A stretch of 64,000 nt of DNA. Origin: Nemertoderma westbladi. Lineage: Eukaryota; Xenacoelomorpha; Nemertodermatida; Nemertodermatidae. The position numbers and the translations under genes were made by a program. This document shows positions 32,942 through 43,630 of the stretch, piece after piece. The stretch lies in the NCBI GenBank assembly GCA_032718475.1, contig JAUCBJ010001381.1, positions 1 through 64,000 of the forward strand, written 5' to 3'. A model generated the notes under the pieces. It was not told the DNA's origin, searched no databases, and worked only from the letters and a program-made list of their open reading frames with translations. Each line of letters opens with the position of its first letter. Position 1 is the first letter of the stretch.

Positions 32942-35705
32942 ATGAAAACACTTGCAAAGTTTTATTTTTCACAAAAGGTGTACACCTCATGTGGACAAGA
33001 TGATTCTAGCATAAGTAAGCAAGAACGAAAGAGGTTGCAATCTCTGAAACATCCAAACATAGAGGATCAATTTATAAGTTACGACCCATCAGATCCTTTC
33101 AATATGGATTTTTATGAATACGATAACATTGCAATGACAATGGAAAAACGTACTGAGAAAGAAACTATAACAGAATCAACTTACAATGTAAATGTAAAAC
33201 TGGGTCATAAAGTGTGTAATGAGGATCATAATGGTCGAACACACAATGATGATTTCTTCTACTATCGAATCCAGTTACAATCGGAGAAAGATAAATTTGG
33301 AAGAAATTTTGGTACTCGGCAATCTCATGAAGAAATAACCGTAATACCAATAGGTTTCAAGGTGAAAAAACCAAATGTGGAAGTTCTCGCTTATAACGAG
33401 AGAAATAAGAAGGAAAAAATAAAATTTGTGTTTTATTTTAATAAAAATGAAAAAACAGTTAATAACGCGTACGATCTAATAGTTAACGACCTAATGGGCG
33501 TGACGGATGCTGCAGAGTGGCAATTCTCAAATAAGAGTTCGCAAGGAGAATACAATAAAGTTGGTATGAAAAATTCTGATAATCTTAGGCCTAATGATAC
33601 CGAGTTTAAGTTTAAGCTTGAGTGCATGTACAAAGGAGAACAGCCAAAAAATTACTCACGACTTATGAAACTATTTAAAGGAACTTCTTGCATTCCGTAC
33701 AAAGATGTAGAACATCACAAAGTTCCCATTCCTAATCTCCTCAAGGCTGCAGTAATCTGGGTCGAAACGTTTGGCTTCGGTAATAATGACCTGTATGCGT
33801 ATGGAGATCCTAACATGATTGATTGTTTAAAAGTAAAAGACAAGTTTCTCGAAAACCTTGAAAAAAAGAACAAACTTCCCCTTGGAAATAAAGCAGTCGA
33901 TGCACGTTATCGACACATGGTTTGTAACATAGTAGTTGGATGTTTTCGAGATCACATTAGTGATGGTCACAAATGCTGTAATGCAGATGGCATTATTGAT
34001 CTGACAAACATGACGTGCAAATTATTCATGAATCACATTTGTAAAGCAATTAATCGTAATTCGTATGCCTCTGAAATAAGTGATGACAACTCTAACAAGT
34101 TGAGGGATCACATCAGAATGCGGTTTCCTGAGTTTGAGGGGTGCCACTTATCTACTGATACCCGGCCAATGCATTTGATAACACAGCATACACGATCCCA
34201 CGCAGTTGCGAGATCAAGGCAAGACCCTGGGAGATTTGGAAGGGCCAATTTTAATGGTCTCCCTCCAGTACACTGCCTGGACACAAGAACAGCGCCAGAA
34301 AGTAGATTGGAAAGGGTCAATTCTAATGAAGTCCATCAACGACAATACGTGGGCGTGAGAACAGCGCCAGAGAGGATATTGGAAAGGGTAAATTCTAATG
34401 AAGTCCATCAACGACAATACGTGGGCGTGAGAACAGCGCCAGAGAGGATATTGGAAAGGGTAAATTCTAATGAAGTCCATCAACGACAATATGTGGATGC
34501 GAGAACAGTACCAGAGAAGATATTGGAAAGGGTCAATTCTAATGAAGTCCATCAACGACAATATGTGGATGCGAGAACAGTACCAGAGAAGATATTGGAA
34601 AGGGTCAATTCTAATGATGAAGTCCATCAACGACAATACGTGGGCGTGAGAACAGCGCCAGAGAGGATATTGGAAAGGGTCAATTCTAATGAAGTCCATC
34701 AACGACAATACATGGATGCGAGAACAGTACCAGAGAAGATATTGGAAAGGGTCAATTCTAATGAAGTCCATCAACGACAATACGTGGGCGCAAGAACAGC
34801 GCCAGAAAGGATATTGGAAAGGGTCAATTCTAATGATGAAGTCCATCAACAACAATACGTGGGCGTGAGAACAGCGCCAGAGAGGATATTGGAAAGGGTC
34901 AATTCTAATGAAGTCCATCAGCAACAATATGTGGATGCGAGAACAGTACCAGAGAAGATATTGGAAAGGGTCAATTCTAATGATGAAGTCCATCAACAAC
35001 AATACGTGGGCGTGAGAACAGCGCCAGAGAGGATATTGGAAAGGGTCAATTCTAATAAAGTCCATCAGCAACAATATGTGGATGCGAGAACAGTACCAGA
35101 GAAGATATTGGAAAGGATCAATTCTAATGAAGTCCATCAACGACAATACGTGGGCGCAAGAACAGCGCCAGAAAGGATATTGGAAAGGGTCAATTCTAAT
35201 GATGAAGTCCATCAACAACAATATGTGGGCAGTGAGAGCAGCGCCAGAGAGGATATTGGAAAGGGTAAATTCTAATGAAGTCCTTCAGCGACAATACATG
35301 GACGCGAGAACAGTACCAGAGAAGATATTGGAAAGGGTCAATTCTAATGAAATTCCTCCAGGATTCTTTGATACGAATATACTATATCAAGCCAATAACA
35401 ACCGAGCTAGACTTTACGAGATATTTATATCACAAAGGGCAAATGATTTCAACTACAATCCTAATATGTCTGACATCACTTTTGAACAGTGGTTACGAGA
35501 AACAAATTTCAGAGAGGTTATACGATCAGAAACGAATCAGCAGGGAGTCAGCAGGGTAATGGTCAATTCTGACAAAGCCCATGGAGGTGAAGAGATTGAG
35601 TATAGCGTCATTGATCCAGTTAGCACAGCGCTATTGCACAATGACATGAAGGAATCGGATGTGGATGACTCGGGTACTGTTGAATATGCAAGCTTATCAC
35701 TTTAG
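32942..35705 (+). CDS. Unknown protein with about 15 alternating 24-residue repeats; frameshifted
   Basis: Not recognised. The first frame runs 32942-35275 (777 codons). One extra base near 35230 (gtgggc-a-gtgag against gtgggcgtgag elsewhere) throws it out of frame, and the original frame continues open to the stop at 35705, giving about 920 residues if intact. Residues 1 to about 440 are unique, lysine-rich and intracellular-looking, with no signal peptide or membrane segment; CNEDHNGRTHNDD and HKCCNADG are conspicuous. Then come tandem units of 72 or 75 bp encoding EVHQRQYVGVRTAPERILER and a DAR-TVPEK variant. An acidic C-terminal tail of about 115 residues follows, ending VEYASLSL. No intron is visible. 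It could be a host orphan gene or come from a virus or large element. Confidence 0.65.
34300..35355 (+). repeat. Coding minisatellite, 72/75-bp units, two alternating subtypes
   Basis: Units differ mainly at GVR-TAPER versus DAR-TVPEK and by an optional extra GAT codon (SNEV versus SNDEV). Near-identity between units shows recent expansion. The opposite strand also stays open (335 codons), a by-product of the repeat. Confidence 0.9.
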
Positions 35706-36085
35706 GTTTTATAGATTATCAGTTTATCAATTACGCTGTACACGAAATGTTTGCATTGAAAGTATTTGTTTATGCAATATTATTGTCCTCTTATATTATA
35801 TATTATAGAAAATGCTATTATAATCAATGATTTGATATGATCAATGATATGGATTCTTCCACATTTAATTCAAAATTATTTGTTACTTTTAGTTAACCTA
35901 ACACCCAGACAATGTAAAACTGGCACAAAACAAAAACCAAGTTTACTAATAAAAAAACATAAAAAGAGAAAGAGAAAATGTTTATTTATCAAAATTAATT
36001 GAGCTAAACTGCAAGGCACAGTAACCGAAGAAAATTCCTCTAGCAAAAGGGAAATAAAATATATATAAGATAAAATGGTTGGAAG

Positions 36086-36715
36086 CTACAGTACTCCTTG
36101 GATGAAGGGGGGGGGGGGGGGGGGGGACTGTGGCTGTGCGGCGTTCCCAAGCCACATACAGACAGCCAGGTGTTGGAAGAGATGCCAGATTGTATCACCG
36201 GGGGGAAGCCCTCGGCGGAGTTCTAACAGCCGCCCAATCTCCCGGATCAATTGCGCCGACTGCACTTCCCACCCTCCAAGAGCTTCTACTACAAGTGGGA
36301 TGAACACCACCCCTGAAAAACGGAGGTCTGCAGAGTGCTCTGTCAGCTTGTTGTCCCTTGCCACAGTATGGGCGTGGCTGGGGTGCAATGCAGAACACTG
36401 GATGGTCAGAGACTGCAGGGCCATTGGCTGCCCTCTATGCCAGTATGGTATGTATACGTCAGCTGGGCAACTGTGTGAGCCGGCAACTTTCCACCAGGGC
36501 ACGAGAGCAACTGATTGTGCTGCGGAGAAAATGGCATCCCTGAGAGCGTCATGGTGGCTGATGCGGTCACCACCACCACCACACTTAACATTATGGTCCT
36601 AAAAGTTGTTGTACACTAACCCGCAAACTGGGCAGAGGGTCGGTCCCTACTCAGTACTGAAGGCATGACTGGTACTCCCTATCCAGTAGGTGTAGGCCGA
36701 GAGGAATGGATGGGA
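36086..36715 (-). pseudogene. C-terminal fragment of a non-LTR retrotransposon ORF
   Basis: Reading the minus strand through two TAG codons gives, in order, LCPVCG...DHNVKCGGGGDRI (a CCHC-type finger), HHDALRDAIFSAAQSVAL, PADVYIPYWHRGQPMAL, then GVVFIPLVVEALGGW and TIWHLFQHLAVCMWLGNA. I recognise this order as the tail of LINE polyproteins common in marine invertebrates. The ADVY-x-P segment may be part of a nuclease-like domain, but that is tentative. The fragment lacks RT and ends at a poly-G run (about 36107-36126). Confidence 0.65.
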
Positions 36716-36742
36716 TCACCTGCAGCCCGTCAACGGGATGTG

Positions 36743-37043
36743 GTAAGGATGTAGAATTAGAGATCAATGGAACGGGTGCCTGGGACAGTGGAGTGGAGTG
36801 TTAGAGGTATATTGTATAGGCCATGCCTTACAGGTGGAGGTCGGTATGCAGCTCTCAGTATGTACATATATTATATTATTAGTATTATATGTATTAGTAT
36901 TATATATATAGTATATATTATATTAGTATATATATATATAGTATTAGTATTATTAGTTATTTGGTATTATATTTGTGTGTATTAAAGTAAAGTGTCAGGC
37001 TTGTACTGTATAAACGTGTATTTAACATGGTAGCAGAGCGTGG
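36743..37043 (+). mobile_element. Orphan LTR end with tRNA-Met-like primer-binding site
   Basis: At 37028-37043 tggtagcagagcgtgg directly follows a CA. Its first 11 bases match the complement of the animal initiator tRNA-Met 3' end. The sequence upstream, from a TG near 36743 and containing AT microsatellite at 36860-36965, would then be an LTR, and the downstream part is cut off by the satellite at 37190. No paired LTR is seen in the window. The left border is a guess. Confidence 0.35.
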
Positions 37044-37189
37044 CTGTACTGGCACCAAACAGCTTTAGGCCTATTGAAAACTTATTTTAATATATAAATA
37101 TTGGTGTGGCAAAGACAGAGATCAACTACTATGGCGTCTCTAAAGGGTCAAAATATAAATGAATAAAAACCTCTATGAAACAAGAAAAA

Positions 37190-37509
37190 TGCCTCCATAT
37201 TTGTTACTGCAGTAATAAATAATTGTTACTGCAGTAGAAATTATTAATTACTGCAGTAATAAATAAAAATTATTTTTTACTGCAGTATGAATTATTTGTT
37301 ACTGCAGTAAAAAAAACTTTTATTTATTACTGCAGTAATAAATAATTGTTACTGCAGTAATAAATAATTGTTACTGCAGTAATAAATATTTGTTACTGCA
37401 GTAACAAATAATTATTGCTGCAGTAATAAATATTTGCTACTGCAGTAATAAATATTTGCTACTGCAGTAGCAAATAAATGTTACTGCAGTAATAAATAAT
37501 TGTTACTGC
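37190..37509. repeat. Palindromic satellite built on ttactgcagtaa
   Basis: About 13 units of 20-30 bp, each centred on the palindrome ttactgcagtaa with aataaataatt spacers, so every unit can fold on itself. The array is cut by the left BEL LTR at 37510, where its last unit is truncated after ttactgc. Confidence 0.9.
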
Positions 37510-37769
37510 TGTCCGGAATATTTCGGAATCCCGGACATCGAAAATATCACAGACCGAAAGAAAACATGTATTTCTTGCTTGCTAGTATATTACTCAGTTC
37601 GTATATATATCAGTATATGATAGGATAACGTACATACATAAATGTCAGATAACACAAAACTAAAACAGTAAAAACTAAAAGCACGGTGTACTCTACTGCC
37701 GTACTGCCTGACTGAACTACCAACTGAAAGCACCCAGCTGATCATCCTAAATACAGTATATTTGGGACA
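37510..37769 (-). repeat. BEL LTR, left (3' LTR of copy A)
   Basis: On the plus strand tgtccggaatatttcgg...tatatttgggaca. Nearly identical to the other two copies. The inner flank on the minus strand is ctctggggcccagtg, a weak polypurine tract. Confidence 0.9.
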
Positions 37770-37894
37770 CACTGGGCCCCAGAGAAAATACATATTTGCA
37801 CAACAGATACTTAGCTTCATGGATAAGACAAAACTAGTAAGACACAAATATGTTTACATAGAAAATTGATTAAAAATATCTTTCAAATATAAAT

Positions 37895-39160
37895 TCAATC
37901 GCTTTCACCTTCACTTTCACTTTCATAGACTTGCATAATTTTACGTCTTGCGTCAATAGCAGCTTTACGTTTCGGTCGAACTACATCAGCTGTTTCAACC
38001 GTAGTTTCGGTCGAAGTCAATGTGGGTGTAGGGTCATGAACATCAGGGCACTCCAAGGGATAAAGACGCTTGATTGGCCTTACACAACTACCATTCTTAG
38101 TCCTTAATGTCACTGATCGTACATGACCATCTATACCTTTATGTAACTCGATGACCTTTCCTAATGACCACTGCATACGAGGTATCTTGTCACCAATCAA
38201 TACAACATCGCCGATATTTGGAGATCATATAATTTCCTTGGCTGTACCCCGATGAAACTCGCGTAATGTTGACAAATAATCCTTATTCCACAGACACCAT
38301 GCTCGATTAAGAATGTTCTCAAGATATTGATGGCGTTCGATTAGCCCCTCTCGAATTCCGAACGGAGGATCATTATTCAGATTGTTACTCTCTTCAATAT
38401 CGACAGGATATCCTGAGATGCGATGTCCGATGAGTAGCATAGAGGGTGTTAAGGGTTCTACTTCTCCAACGTTAGAACTAACATAGGTTAATGGCCGGTC
38501 GTTCATCATTGCTTCAACCTCTGTTACAATGTTCTGCAGAGCCTCGAAATCGATAATGCGACGTCCTAATGCCCTCTTCAAAATACTTTTCCCTATTCCG
38601 ATCAATCGCTCGTAGAGCCCTCCAAACCAAGGAGAATACGGAGGGATGAATTCCCAAGAACAACGTTGTGATAAGAGGTAACTCTGAACTGATGAGTCAC
38701 CTTGTAAGTCTCGTAAATCTAGGTCAGCACCAATGAATGTGGTTGAATTGTCACTTATAAAACGCGACGGACATCCTCTACGCGCTATAAATCTACGTAG
38801 CGCACATAATAAAGTTTTGACTGAATTGTCCCGTACGACTTCCCAATGGACAGCCCTAGATGAAGCGCACGTAAAAAGAACAAGGTATGCCTTAACAATT
38901 TCGTTGCATTCTTCCACTTGTAAAGCGCCTGTATAATCAACACCAGTTGTGTTGAAGGGCCGAGACACCTGGACACGATAGGCAGGTAAGGGAGGAATGG
39001 GAACTGATGAATAAGACGGTCCTTGAACACGAATGCAATTTTTACAACTACGGACTAAGGAGTTTACTCTCTGTCTGATACGAGGAATCCACCAGTTTTG
39101 TCTAATATGCATAATAGTCTGAGAAGCTCCCACATGCATGTGACGATAATGGAAATCCAA
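37895..39160 (-). pseudogene. pol: BEL copy A integrase and C-terminal domain, with in-frame TGA
   Basis: The 39160-38225 frame holds an H-H-C-C zinc region (HMHVGASQ...SCKNC), catalytic Asp in GVDYTGAL, Asp in ISDNSTTF and Glu in GGLYERLIG, so the integrase core is complete. It stops at a TGA (38225-38227), after which the same frame continues from 38224 (SPNIGDVVLIGDKIPR) to the stop at 37895, the Pao-type C-terminal domain (DUF5641-like). The same TGA occurs in copy B. The entrance from pol is also out of frame, by a single-base shift near 39160-39190. Confidence 0.8.
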
Positions 39161-42100
39161 GATGATAAGTCGGTAATCCTATGTTTAGAAGGCAACAAAA
39201 TTGGAAATTTCGTGTTCCAATTTAAATCAGCGTAATCAATGCGACCCTTACTACGAATTATATTAGTGTCATCTAAGAAAAGTTGTAGTTGTTTTACAAG
39301 CACTGGTGTTCGTCTAAAACCCATGGGCTTATTTCCCTTTGTCGTAAGGAAATCCAAGACTTCAGTGAAAGTCTCACATTGGATTCTATGTACCCAATAA
39401 GTTTCGGCTGCCTTAATGTCATTAACACCGAGAACAGGAGCAATATTACAATAAGAGCTACTGTGACATTTGAGATTACGGACGAATCTCAGAATCCAGG
39501 CAGATACTCGTAATAAACGACTGTAGTCGCTATAATCGGCTGGGTTTAAGACATCGGTAATAACATTCCTTTCTCCATCTCCAAGAATGCTGGTAATCTT
39601 ATCGTTGTCGTTCTTCTCAGCATCAATAAGGTTACTAGCAACAGAAGCTATTACCACGGAATTTGGCCAACTGGTACAATCTGGTAACCAATCTGGGCCA
39701 TATTTCCACAAATCAGAAATAATAAACTTGGAATAATTGATACCCCTTGTTAAAAGATCACTTGGATTGTCATTCGTATCCACATGTTTGAATGTAGTAG
39801 TAGGTAGTAATTCTCGAATTTCTGAAACTCGATTACGTACATACGGTTTATCCAGTTTGATTGACTGTAACCAACATAGAGCAATAGTGCTGTCAGACCA
39901 TAGGAAAAGACAACCGCATAAAAATTCCTTGTAATAAATATTAGAAACGTAAGTTAATAGTCTAGCTCCAACTAAAATGGCAGTCAATTCCAACTGCGGC
40001 AAAGTGAGGCTGCCACTGGCTAAACGTTCAACACTCTTAACCGGAGTAACACGTGCCTTGGCTGTTACTAAAGCAGAACCATTGCTGTTAACCATGTAAA
40101 CAACGGCACCATAAGCCTTAGTTGATGCATCACAAAAGCAATGAAAATCAGTTTGGTCTGATAGTGGCAACATTCTAGGCATGGAGAAGGCGGATAATAG
40201 ATTCAAATCACAAACTAATTTTGACCAATCACGAGCCAGATTACTAGGAATGACGTCATCCCATTTCAAATTTAATTTCCAGAGTTCTTGAATTAGCATT
40301 TTAGAACGAATAGTAACCGGAACTAACCACCCATAAGGATCATATATCTTTGGAGCAGAACTAACAACATGGCGTTTTGTCAGTTTGTCAATGTCAGGAA
40401 CGTCAATTTTGCGGGTTGGAAAACCTAAGGTGTCTGCATTAATATTCCAATTAATACCAAAAATCAAGGCGTCAGGTTTGTCAGTTGTAGGACCGTCACC
40501 ATTCAGTCTAATAATGTTACTCAATTTCGGTGAATTTGTGAACCATTGTCGCAAAGGAAACCCACCTTCCCTTAAAATAGCGCGACTTTGAATGTAAAAA
40601 TCAATAAGTCGATCTTCGGATACCTCTGTATCCTGTAAATTGTCTACATACATATTTTGCAAAATTATTTTTGCAATAGGAGCATTACACTGTTTAAGGT
40701 GATGTTGAATAGTTGAGTTCAACAAAAATTGGCTACAGTTTGCACCAAATAAAACCACTTTAAATCTATAAGTCAAAATTGGACTATTAAGATCAAATGG
40801 ATCTTTAGGCCAAAGAAATCTAGTGACGTCACGGTCTATTTCGGCTAACACTATTTGAAAATAAGCCTTTTCAATATCAGAAATAGCACAGAAATTATGA
40901 ATACGAAAACGTAACAATAAATCATACAGTAGTTGATTTGTAGGCGGACCAGTTAACAAACAATCATTTAAACTGACATTGTTTTTACCGCTACCAGAAG
41001 AACAATCATACACTATACGTAAAGGAGTAGTGGCGGATTGCGGTTTTTCTACACCGTGGTGTGGTATATAGTGCACCAGATTACCGCTACGAGTGATTCC
41101 ATTGGATACAAAAATATCATCAACAGGAACTAATTCAATGAAATTTCTAGTTAACTGCTCATTAACTAAGTTATTGTAACAAGTTAGAAAGTCTGGGTTT
41201 CTACGTAATTTATTTAATGTAGATTCTAACCGTTTTCTACATAAACCGTAGTTTAGTGATAAATGGGCGTGGTTTTGTAACCATGGCAACCTTGTAATGT
41301 ACATACCATCACTATATTCAATGCTATTATTAAATTCAAGAATAGCTGTTTCGTGATCAAAATTGGTAGCATTCATATTAATACCAATTTCATCTAAACT
41401 CCACAAACGTTCTAAACATACAGAAACGTCATTACATTGGAGACATAATTCACTTGGTTTAACATTGCAATATTCAAAATTATGATTTACACTAATGCCA
41501 ATGTGCATAACAGAAATAACGTTATTTTGTATATGTGTATCAGAAATCTTACCAGAATGTACATTTCCTACTATGATATTACCCAAATTGGATGGTAATA
41601 CATTTACGTCATTTATAACATTATCATTGTAAACAAAATTGAAATACTGATCACTACCAATAAGTAAACAAATATTGGAAATGGAATCCCCACGGCAAGG
41701 ATCCGCTAAACTAAATCCTTGTAATGTAAACCGATCGACGATCGCGGAATGGCCCGGAGTCGACAAACGAGGCAATCTATCAACTAAAATAGCGTTTGTT
41801 TCCACGAAACCATCTGAGGTTTCAACGTTAAATGAAACTACATCGTACCATTGACACAATCCGTCACTATTAATCCCATCGATACCGATCCAAATCCGTT
41901 CCACAATAGGAAGATGTAATGATTCAGCAGCTTGGCGGAGCAATAGAGTACGTTGCGAGCCTTGATCGAAAAGCGCCCGCAACTTATAGGTACGACGATT
42001 ATTATCGCTAATAACCGGAACTACGGCAGTCGGTAGTAGCGTTGAATGGTTATCGGTAACCAGAGTAGAAAAGGAGACGGAGGCAACACTTCCCTTTGAA

Positions 42101-42297
42101 CCACTAGATGCAGTCGGTTGTCGGTTTGTGTCTCTAGAGCTAGATGCTTGGGATTGTAATAACGTGGAACCGTGAAGCACTGTATGATGGCGACTGTTAC
42201 AAACGAAACAATTTTGAGTCGAACACTTCGATAAGTTCGAATGTTCCGGTTTTAAACAGTTGGTACACAGCTTTAATTCATTGAAGCATTGAAGCAT
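39064..42297 (-). CDS. pol: BEL copy A protease, reverse transcriptase and RNase H
   Basis: The 1077-codon frame contains, in order: remaining Gag knuckles (CTNCLKPEHSNLSKC, CFVCNSRHHTVLH), a protease with ALFDQGSQRTLL (DQGS instead of the usual DSGS), RT with RIVYDCSSGSG, AISDIEKAYFQI and the box MYVDNLQDT (YVDN where most RTs have YxDD), then RNase H FCDASTKAYGAVVY...LELTAIL...LWSDSTIALCWLQS. The frame runs out at the integrase boundary because of a one-base shift near 39160-39190, so RT-RNase H is separated from integrase. Its start is created by an 18-base expansion with a TGA (42304-42306); copy B reads through from Gag here without a stop. Confidence 0.9.
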   Translation of the reverse strand: MLQCFNELKLCTNCLKPEHSNLSKCSTQNCFVCNSRHHTVLHGSTLLQSQASSSRDTNRQPTASSGSKGSVASVSFSTLVTDNHSTLLPTAVVPVISDNNRRTYKLRALFDQGSQRTLLLRQAAESLHLPIVERIWIGIDGINSDGLCQWYDVVSFNVETSDGFVETNAILVDRLPRLSTPGHSAIVDRFTLQGFSLADPCRGDSISNICLLIGSDQYFNFVYNDNVINDVNVLPSNLGNIIVGNVHSGKISDTHIQNNVISVMHIGISVNHNFEYCNVKPSELCLQCNDVSVCLERLWSLDEIGINMNATNFDHETAILEFNNSIEYSDGMYITRLPWLQNHAHLSLNYGLCRKRLESTLNKLRRNPDFLTCYNNLVNEQLTRNFIELVPVDDIFVSNGITRSGNLVHYIPHHGVEKPQSATTPLRIVYDCSSGSGKNNVSLNDCLLTGPPTNQLLYDLLLRFRIHNFCAISDIEKAYFQIVLAEIDRDVTRFLWPKDPFDLNSPILTYRFKVVLFGANCSQFLLNSTIQHHLKQCNAPIAKIILQNMYVDNLQDTEVSEDRLIDFYIQSRAILREGGFPLRQWFTNSPKLSNIIRLNGDGPTTDKPDALIFGINWNINADTLGFPTRKIDVPDIDKLTKRHVVSSAPKIYDPYGWLVPVTIRSKMLIQELWKLNLKWDDVIPSNLARDWSKLVCDLNLLSAFSMPRMLPLSDQTDFHCFCDASTKAYGAVVYMVNSNGSALVTAKARVTPVKSVERLASGSLTLPQLELTAILVGARLLTYVSNIYYKEFLCGCLFLWSDSTIALCWLQSIKLDKPYVRNRVSEIRELLPTTTFKHVDTNDNPSDLLTRGINYSKFIISDLWKYGPDWLPDCTSWPNSVVIASVASNLIDAEKNDNDKITSILGDGERNVITDVLNPADYSDYSRLLRVSAWILRFVRNLKCHSSSYCNIAPVLGVNDIKAAETYWVHRIQCETFTEVLDFLTTKGNKPMGFRRTPVLVKQLQLFLDDTNIIRSKGRIDYADLNWNTKFPILLPSKHRITDLSSWISIIVTCMWELLRLLCILDKTGGFLVSDRE

Positions 42298-42303
42298 TGT
42301 AAT

Positions 42304-43138
42304 TCATTGTGCTTTCTTATCAGGCGTTTTATATATATCGCAGAAACGAACGCTATGCTCACCCTTACACAGGAAGCATTTTATCGGCCTTATAGGTCTA
42401 TTAGTGAACGTCTTCGATGATGGAGATGAGACGGAGAACGAACCGGTGGTTCCGCCTCTGACGTCTTCCGGAGAAAACCTCTTCTTGTCGACCCAACCTC
42501 CCTTTCCCTTCGAAGAAATTGTTGGCTGGGATTCTAGCGAAGTTAACTGCTCGATCTCCTCTTGAAGAGCTTTACGTAGTTCGTCAAGGGTCCAATATGA
42601 AGTTCGAGCCGCACGATTAATGTTATCTCGGATTTTGGCGGGAAGTTTCCTCAACAAAATTTCAGAATAGACATATCCCGCCTCTTCCACATTACCACCG
42701 AGATTCCTAATGCCACGTATCTGAGCCTCGTACATAGCTCGGAACGCAGCAAGTTCCCGAGATGACGCACCCGGGGACTCCAAATCTAGAAGTAGATGTA
42801 AACGCGACCGCATAATTAATTGCGGTTTACCGAACGATTCGCGTAGTAACTGGACAGCTTCCTCGTAATCTTCGTTCGATCTTTGGAAGTTGTCGACTAG
42901 TCTGGCAGCATCTCCGCTGAGCTGCCCTTCTAGGTAGGAAAACTTCGTCGCCCCAGCTAAATCAGAACAGCTATGAACGGCGTCGTTAAATCTATCCCAA
43001 AAGTTAGTCCAGTCGACTGGATTGCCACTGAAAACCGGAAGCTTTAATACCGGAAGCTTCTGAGTTTTATGAGGGTTTGTAGAGGACGCACCTGATGTAT
43101 TATGATTGTGAGGATGTTGTGGTTGGCCCATATCATCG
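42304..43138 (-). pseudogene. gag: BEL copy A Gag, C-terminal part (split by gypsy insertion)
   Basis: From the gypsy junction the frame reads DMGQPQHPHNHN, then the Pao Gag core (LPVFSGNPVDWTNFWDRF, LEGQLSGDAARLVDNF, similar to DUF1759) and a first knuckle CFLCKGEHSVRFC. It stops at TGA after PDKKAQ, where copy B continues RVNELKLC without a break. The N-terminal half lies at 49299-49679, on the far side of the 6.2-kb gypsy element. Confidence 0.85.
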
Positions 43139-43374
43139 TGTGATAAGTTCTTCTTGCCCTCCCCCGGGTTATATCTGCACCGACCACAATTGATGCTAAA
43201 CTCCAATATGATATGATAAGAATAACAAACATACATATAATAATTAAGCAACAATAATTTCATTAATCACAGACTTATGTCACCATTGTAAATACCGATA
43301 GGCTACCAACTAATTAGCATTAGGCCTACATAAATAATTATTGCAGTAATCGGGTATACACTATTCCCCTTACA
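43139..43374 (-). repeat. Gypsy 3' LTR with adjacent polypurine tract
   Basis: Plus-strand ends tgtgataagttc and ccccttaca. On the minus strand gtgagggagga directly precedes it (43375-43385), a good polypurine tract. Confidence 0.9.
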
Positions 43375-43630
43375 TCCTCCCTCACAGGCAAAAGATCGGC
43401 TCGATCTTTACATTTACAAATAAAATTTACTTTCAGTTTAAAATTACACAACTGATTAAACAACTGATAACAATGGTAATATGAATCAATCATAAAACTA
43501 TACTCTTTCATCTAACAAAATTTCTTAACTTTAAATTAATAAACTTTCATTTTATACCATAAACAAATAATCAACTTACTACATACTGTATAATGTAATG
43601 TCAACAATAATCAACTTGTTTCCTTTATTT

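Noticed and set aside
34214-35221. 335-codon minus-strand ORF of repeated LLMDFIRIDPFQYP
   Set aside because: Antisense reading of the 72/75-bp coding repeat; the plus-strand frame has a unique N-terminal domain and is the better gene.
37590-37847. 81-85 codon ORF within the BEL LTRs
   Set aside because: It lies mostly in LTR sequence, differs in length between copies and has no domain; probably chance.
37510-43138. The window's BEL as the direct autonomous partner of the giant element
   Set aside because: LTR sequences and leader ends are unrelated, so there is no sequence evidence for shared cis signals; the partner remains unknown.
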